NCBI RefSeq assembly: GCF_000955955.1
Contig: NZ_JYJG01000013.1
Coordinates: 1 to 9,474, forward strand
Length of the DNA: 9,474 bases
Source: Lentzea aerocolonigenes
Lineage (GTDB): Bacteria > Actinomycetota > Actinomycetes > Mycobacteriales > Pseudonocardiaceae
Reading direction: 5' to 3'
This document shows, one piece after another, positions 6,488-9,474 of the stretch; the first letter of the stretch is position 1; each line of letters begins with the position of its first letter. Under the pieces are notes generated by a model. It worked only from the letters and a program-made list of their open reading frames with translations. It searched no databases and had not been told where the DNA came from. Made by a program: the position numbers and the translations under genes.

Positions 6488-6502
6488 CGCCGGGCCGAGG
6501 GC
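6462..6502. terminator. Bidirectional terminator hairpin between convergent deacetylase and chorismate mutase genes
   Basis: GGCCCGGCGT (6471-6480) and ACGCCGGGCC (6487-6496) form a perfect ten-pair stem with a six-base loop. Flanking AGCC (6462-6465) and GGCT (6499-6502) can extend it past an internal loop. It spans the TGA stop (6485-6487) of the deacetylase, so the end of that gene is part of the stem. The chorismate mutase stop (6512-6510) lies just beyond, and the hairpin can serve both strands. There is no strong U run. Confidence 0.75.
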
Positions 6503-6509
6503 TTTCCGA

Positions 6510-6767
6510 CTACCTGCCGAGCGGGCCGCGGCCCATCTTGAGCAGGATCATCGCCAGATCCTTGCCCTCCGGACCGAGCGGCTTGTAGCGGCTGAGGACG
6601 TCGATCTCGCGGTTGTGCACGATCTTCGTGCCGCCGGCTGCCATGCGGGCGGCGCCGATGATCTTGGAGACCTCGACGCGGCGTTGCACGAGACGCAGTA
6701 TCTCGGCGTCCAGGTGGTCGATCTCCTGGCGCAGCTCGTTGATGTCCGGCTCGGTGGTGGTGTCCAT
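6510..6767 (-). CDS. Chorismate mutase, AroQ-delta type
   Basis: An 85-residue all-helical chorismate mutase converting chorismate to prephenate, the branch point to Phe and Tyr; cytoplasmic. Active-site positions expected for AroQ enzymes are visible: R13 in ELRQEID, R30 in QRRVEVSK, R41 near the second turn, and R53-E54 in HNREIDVL. The C-terminus, LKMGRGPLGR, closely resembles the tail of M. tuberculosis Rv0948c, which in that organism contacts DAHP synthase and boosts an otherwise weak mutase, so the same partnership is likely here (inference from family). ATG at 6767 has AGAGG eight bases upstream. The gene is preceded by a leader peptide and attenuator (6810-6924). It is convergent with the deacetylase, and its leader is divergent from pcrA, an arrangement also recalled for Rv0948c/uvrD1. 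Confidence 0.96.
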   Translation of the reverse strand: MDTTTEPDINELRQEIDHLDAEILRLVQRRVEVSKIIGAARMAAGGTKIVHNREIDVLSRYKPLGPEGKDLAMILLKMGRGPLGR

Positions 6768-6809
6768 CGTGGTGACCTCTCGACTCTTCGAGTCCTGGCC
6801 CGGAAGCGA

Positions 6810-6845
6810 ACGAAGCCCCGGGGTCCGAGGACTCCGGGGCTTCGT
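6810..6845 (-). terminator. Attenuator terminator hairpin before chorismate mutase
   Basis: On the minus-strand transcript ACGAAGCCCCGG (6845-6834) pairs perfectly with CCGGGGCTTCGT (6821-6810). Beyond one A-C mismatch, GTC/GAC adds three inner pairs around a CUCG loop. The following sequence, TCGCTTCC, has only scattered U. It lies 16 bases past the leader-peptide stop and 42 bases before the chorismate mutase start, where only premature termination or translational control makes sense. Confidence 0.8.
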
Positions 6846-6861
6846 GGTGGCTTTGTCAGCG

Positions 6862-6924
6862 CTAGACGACCACGGGAGCCGGAGTCCGGATCCCGTAGAA
6901 AAACTCGAAGAACGTCGCGCGCAC
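6862..6924 (-). CDS. Phe/Tyr-rich leader peptide (20 residues) of the chorismate mutase attenuator
   Basis: Short frame from GTG 6924 to TAG 6864-6862, beginning MRATFFEFFYG and ending PAPVVV. Four Phe and one Tyr occur within six consecutive codons (6912-6895), the end products of the pathway that chorismate mutase feeds. There is no good Shine-Dalgarno site. AACACT (6936-6931) ends six bases before the GTG, so transcription could start at the GTG and translation could be leaderless, with TTGGCG 19 bases further upstream as a weak -35. A longer in-frame start (ATG at 6999) would give 45 residues but fits the leader model less well. The peptide itself probably has no function other than being translated. 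Confidence 0.68.
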   Translation of the reverse strand: MRATFFEFFYGIRTPAPVVV

Positions 6925-7052
6925 GAACTCAGTGTTGCACAGAACCGCCGCCGCCCGCCAAACCCGCCCGGAGGGTGGGAACCGGCCGCTCATCGAACAC
7001 ATGGTCGGGTGGTACGAGTTTTGTCGGTGGCGCCCGGTACCGTGGATGGACG
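6925..7052. promoter_or_regulatory. Divergent promoter region between chorismate mutase leader and pcrA
   Basis: These 128 bases separate the divergent leader peptide and helicase genes. Towards pcrA, TACCGT (7038-7043) fits a TANNNT -10 element and would give a very short 5' leader, but no good -35 is seen at 16-18 bases. Towards chorismate mutase only the weak AACACT/TTGGCG pair is visible. Both assignments are tentative. Confidence 0.35.
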
Positions 7053-9365
7053 ATGAGCGCCTTGTTCGACTTGCCCTCAAGTCCCCCCGTTTCCCGCGCG
7101 GGCCACCTGCTCGACGACCTGAACCCCGCGCAGCGCCGTGCCGTGGAGCACGCCGGCTCGCCCCTGCTCGTGGTGGCGGGCGCCGGCTCCGGCAAGACGC
7201 GCGTCCTCACCAGGCGGATCGCCTACCTGCTCGCGGAACGCGACGTGCACCCCGGCCAGATCATGGCCATCACGTTCACGAACAAGGCCGCCGCGGAGAT
7301 GAAGGAGCGCGTGGCCGACATGGTGGGCGCCCGCGCCCGCTCGATGTGGGTGTCGACGTTCCACTCGATGTGCGTCCGCGTCATGCGCCGCGAGGCCAAG
7401 ACCCTGGGCATGTCGTCGAACTTCTCGATCTACGACAGCGACGACACCCGCCGACTCATCACCCTCGTCGCCCGAGACCTCGATCTCGACCCGAAGAAGT
7501 ACGCGGCCCGCACCCTCGCCATCCACATCTCGAACCTCAAGAACGAGCTCATCGACCCGGAGACCGCCGCCGCCCAGGCCACCAACGACCTGGAACGCCG
7601 CGTCGCCGAGGTCTACGCGGTCTACCAACGCCGCCTGGGCGAGTCGAACTCGCTCGACTTCGACGACCTCATCATGCGCACGGTCGAGCTCCTCCAGACG
7701 TTCCCGGACGTGGCCGAGCACTACCGCCGCCGCTTCCGCCACGTGATGGTCGACGAGTACCAGGACACGAACCACGCCCAGTACACGCTGGTGCGCGAGC
7801 TCGTCGGCAAGGCGGGCGGCGAGATCCCCCCGGCGGAGCTGTGCGTGGTCGGCGACGCGGACCAGTCCATCTACGCCTTCCGCGGCGCCACGATCCGCAA
7901 CATCGTGGAGTTCGAGCGCGACTACCCGGACGCCACCACGATCCTGCTGGAGCAGAACTACCGCTCCACCCAGAACATCCTCACGGCGGCCAACGCGGTC
8001 ATCTCCCGCAACCCGAACCGCCGCGACAAGACCCTCTGGTCCGACCTCGGCGAGGGCGAGAAGATCGTCGGCTATGTGGCCGACAACGAACACGACGAAG
8101 CCGCCTTCGTGGCTGGCGAGATCGACCGCCTGGTCGACGGCGGCGAGGTCAACAACAGCGAGATCGCCGTCTTCTACCGCACCAACAACCAGTCCCGCGT
8201 CTTCGAGGAAATCTTCATCCGCCTGGGCCTCCCGTACCGCGTGGTGGGCGGCGTCCGCTTCTACGAGCGCCGAGAAGTCCGCGACGCCCTGGCGTACCTG
8301 AGGACCTTGGCCAACCCCGAGGACACGGTCTCCCTCCGCCGAATCCTCAACGTCCCCAAGCGAGGCATCGGCGACCGAGCCGAAGCCTGCGTCAGCGCCT
8401 ACGCCGAACGCGAACGAATCAGCTTCGCCGCAGCCCTCCGCGAAGCCGTGGACGACCGCGTCCCGATGCTGAACCCGCGCTCCCGCAACGCAATCGCCGG
8501 CTTCGTCGAACTGATGGACCAACTCGGCGAGATGGTCGAGCGCGAGGACGACGTGGCCGACATCCTCGAAGCCGTCCTGGAGAAGACCGGCTACCGCACC
8601 GAACTGGAAGCCAGCGAGGACCCGCAGGACCACACCAGGGTCGAAAACCTGAACGAGCTGGTCACCGTCGCCCGCGAGTTCACCGAACTGGAACTCCCAG
8701 AAGGCGCCGACCCGGTCCCCTCCCTCCCAGCCTTCCTGGAACGCGTCTCCCTGGTAGCCGACGCCGACTCGATCCCAGACGCCGAGTCCGACGGCGTGGT
8801 AACCCTGATGACCATCCACACGGCAAAGGGCCTCGAGTACCCGGTCGTCTTCAGCACAGGCTGGGAAGACGGCGTCTTCCCCCACATGCGAGCCCTGGGC
8901 GACCCAGCCGAACTGGCCGAAGAACGCCGCCTCGCCTACGTGGGCATCACCCGAGCCCAGCAACGTCTCTACCTGTCCCGGGCCCTGGTCCGCTCAGCCT
9001 GGGGCCAACCCTCAGCCAACCCGGCCTCCCGCTTCCTGGGCGAGATCCCCCAAGACCTGATCGACTGGCGCCGAGTGGAGCCCTCCCGCTCGGCCCCGGC
9101 AGCCGCCACAACCTGGGGCCGCTCAGCCTCAGGCGGCATAGCCTCACGCGGCCTCTCCCGCCCAGCCCCAGGCAAGGCGGGCTGGAAGGACGCCCCAGCG
9201 ATGAAGCTGGAACCGGGCGACCGCGTAACCCACGACAAGTACGGCCTGGGCCGAGTAGTAGCGGTAGACGGCGCGGGCCTACGAGCCACCGCCACGATCG
9301 ACTTCGGCAACTCGGGCACAGTCCGCCTGATGCTGATCGGCAGCGTCCCCATGACCAAGCTCTAG
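7053..9365 (+). CDS. pcrA: ATP-dependent DNA helicase PcrA/UvrD (superfamily 1A)
   Basis: Complete 770-residue 3'-to-5' DNA helicase acting in nucleotide excision repair, replication-fork maintenance and removal of stalled complexes. Motifs in order: LNPAQRRAV Q-motif (23-31), Walker A GAGSGKT (43-49), motif Ia AITFTNKAA (72-80), DEYQDTN (234-240), VGDADQSIYAFRG (266-278), motif IV QNYRS (301-305), motif V TIHTAKGLE (587-595) and motif VI VGITRAQQR (630-638). A Ser/Ala/Gly-rich linker (about 678-715) precedes a C-terminal Tudor-like module (about 718-770; GDRVTHDKYGLGRVV), which in PcrA of other bacteria binds RNA polymerase. Length matches mycobacterial UvrD1 (about 771). ATG 7053 starts at the usual N-terminus; the frame is open further upstream, but that extension is unlike the family. 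The ribosome site is weak (GGATGG). Codon choice shifts towards A-ending codons in the second half. Confidence 0.98.
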   Translation: MSALFDLPSSPPVSRAGHLLDDLNPAQRRAVEHAGSPLLVVAGAGSGKTRVLTRRIAYLLAERDVHPGQIMAITFTNKAAAEMKERVADMVGARARSMWVSTFHSMCVRVMRREAKTLGMSSNFSIYDSDDTRRLITLVARDLDLDPKKYAARTLAIHISNLKNELIDPETAAAQATNDLERRVAEVYAVYQRRLGESNSLDFDDLIMRTVELLQTFPDVAEHYRRRFRHVMVDEYQDTNHAQYTLVRELVGKAGGEIPPAELCVVGDADQSIYAFRGATIRNIVEFERDYPDATTILLEQNYRSTQNILTAANAVISRNPNRRDKTLWSDLGEGEKIVGYVADNEHDEAAFVAGEIDRLVDGGEVNNSEIAVFYRTNNQSRVFEEIFIRLGLPYRVVGGVRFYERREVRDALAYLRTLANPEDTVSLRRILNVPKRGIGDRAEACVSAYAERERISFAAALREAVDDRVPMLNPRSRNAIAGFVELMDQLGEMVEREDDVADILEAVLEKTGYRTELEASEDPQDHTRVENLNELVTVAREFTELELPEGADPVPSLPAFLERVSLVADADSIPDAESDGVVTLMTIHTAKGLEYPVVFSTGWEDGVFPHMRALGDPAELAEERRLAYVGITRAQQRLYLSRALVRSAWGQPSANPASRFLGEIPQDLIDWRRVEPSRSAPAAATTWGRSASGGIASRGLSRPAPGKAGWKDAPAMKLEPGDRVTHDKYGLGRVVAVDGAGLRATATIDFGNSGTVRLMLIGSVPMTKL

Positions 9366-9388
9366 CCCACTCCACCCACCCCACGCCA

Positions 9389-9416
9389 CGACCCCGACGG
9401 TGCACCGCCGGGGTCG
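9389..9416 (+). terminator. Hairpin terminator after pcrA
   Basis: CGACCCCG (9389-9396) pairs with CGGGGTCG (9409-9416), and an inner CGG/CCG adds three pairs past an A-C mismatch. It begins 24 bases after the pcrA stop and has no U run. The remaining bases to 9474 are more AT-rich, with no recognisable gene; they may hold the promoter of a gene beyond the window. Confidence 0.75.
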
Positions 9417-9474
9417 GCGCATGTTGGTGGTAGCTAGAGACATTCTGATCATGAGTTGGTAGTACTTGCAGACG

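Larger units (their letters stand above)
6810..6924 (-). promoter_or_regulatory. Putative Phe/Tyr transcription attenuator of chorismate mutase
   Basis: Three competing structures are visible in the minus-strand leader RNA. A pause hairpin (6896-6872) pairs ACGGGA with TCCCGT and CCGG with CCGG around ACT. A terminator hairpin lies at 6845-6810. An antiterminator would pair GGACTCCGG (6887-6879) with CCGGAGTCC (6837-6829), nine perfect pairs that use both the 3' part of the pause hairpin and the 5' arm of the terminator. The Phe/Tyr codons of the leader peptide (6912-6895) sit directly before and into the pause hairpin. A ribosome stalled there for lack of charged tRNA would open it, allow the antiterminator and let transcription enter the chorismate mutase gene. 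The structures are seen; the regulation is inferred by analogy with enterobacterial pheA and pheST leaders. Confidence 0.72.

Noticed and set aside
7077..8963. Minus-strand frame of 628 codons opposite pcrA
   Set aside because: Antisense shadow of a highly conserved helicase; rich in Asp/Val/Gly/Arg, with no recognisable domain.
6932..9433. Plus-strand frame of 833 codons overlapping pcrA
   Set aside because: Pro/Arg-rich out-of-frame reading of pcrA without any motif.
9417..9474. Partial gene or RNA at the right edge
   Set aside because: Only 58 bases, with no start codon with ribosome site and no stable fold; nothing can be supported.

Overview
The window looks like chromosomal DNA from a high-GC actinobacterium, most likely of the Pseudonocardiales/mycobacterial kind. 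Third codon positions are strongly G/C, GTG starts are common, and intergenic gaps are short. The families present are typical of that group: eukaryote-like Ser/Thr kinases with Thr/Pro-rich extracellular tails, single-pass membrane proteins with low-complexity stalks, and a divergent pair of small AroQ-delta chorismate mutase and PcrA helicase that recalls Rv0948c/uvrD1 (Rv0949) of Mycobacterium tuberculosis. No rRNA, tRNA, CRISPR array, insertion sequence or phage gene was seen, and there is no gene-free stretch over 300 bases.

Region 1 (about 1-5364) is all on the minus strand. In transcription order it holds a small three-helix membrane protein, a single-pass protein with a C-terminal domain that may be NTF2-like, a second such protein carrying an N-terminal SVAELI motif, a single-pass protein with two copies of that motif and a Gln/Thr/Pro/Ser-rich outer segment, a complete transmembrane Ser/Thr kinase, and a closely similar second kinase that runs off the left edge. 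Gaps are 104-172 bases, so several promoters are possible. The arrangement suggests a kinase-plus-membrane-substrate signalling cluster at the cell envelope (inference).

Region 2 (5429-6487, plus strand) is a complete class II-type histone-deacetylase-family amidohydrolase, divergent from the small membrane protein. A perfect 10-bp hairpin spans its stop codon and probably serves as terminator for it and for the convergent chorismate mutase.

Region 3 (6510-6924, minus strand) is the highlight. A short leader peptide with four Phe and one Tyr codon within six codons precedes the chorismate mutase gene. Between them lie a pause hairpin, a 12-bp terminator hairpin and a perfect 9-bp antiterminator pairing that would make the two mutually exclusive. 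This reads as a classical Phe/Tyr transcription attenuator controlling the branch-point enzyme of aromatic amino acid synthesis.

Region 4 (7053-9416, plus strand) is a full-length PcrA/UvrD helicase followed by a hairpin terminator. The last 58 bases show no gene.
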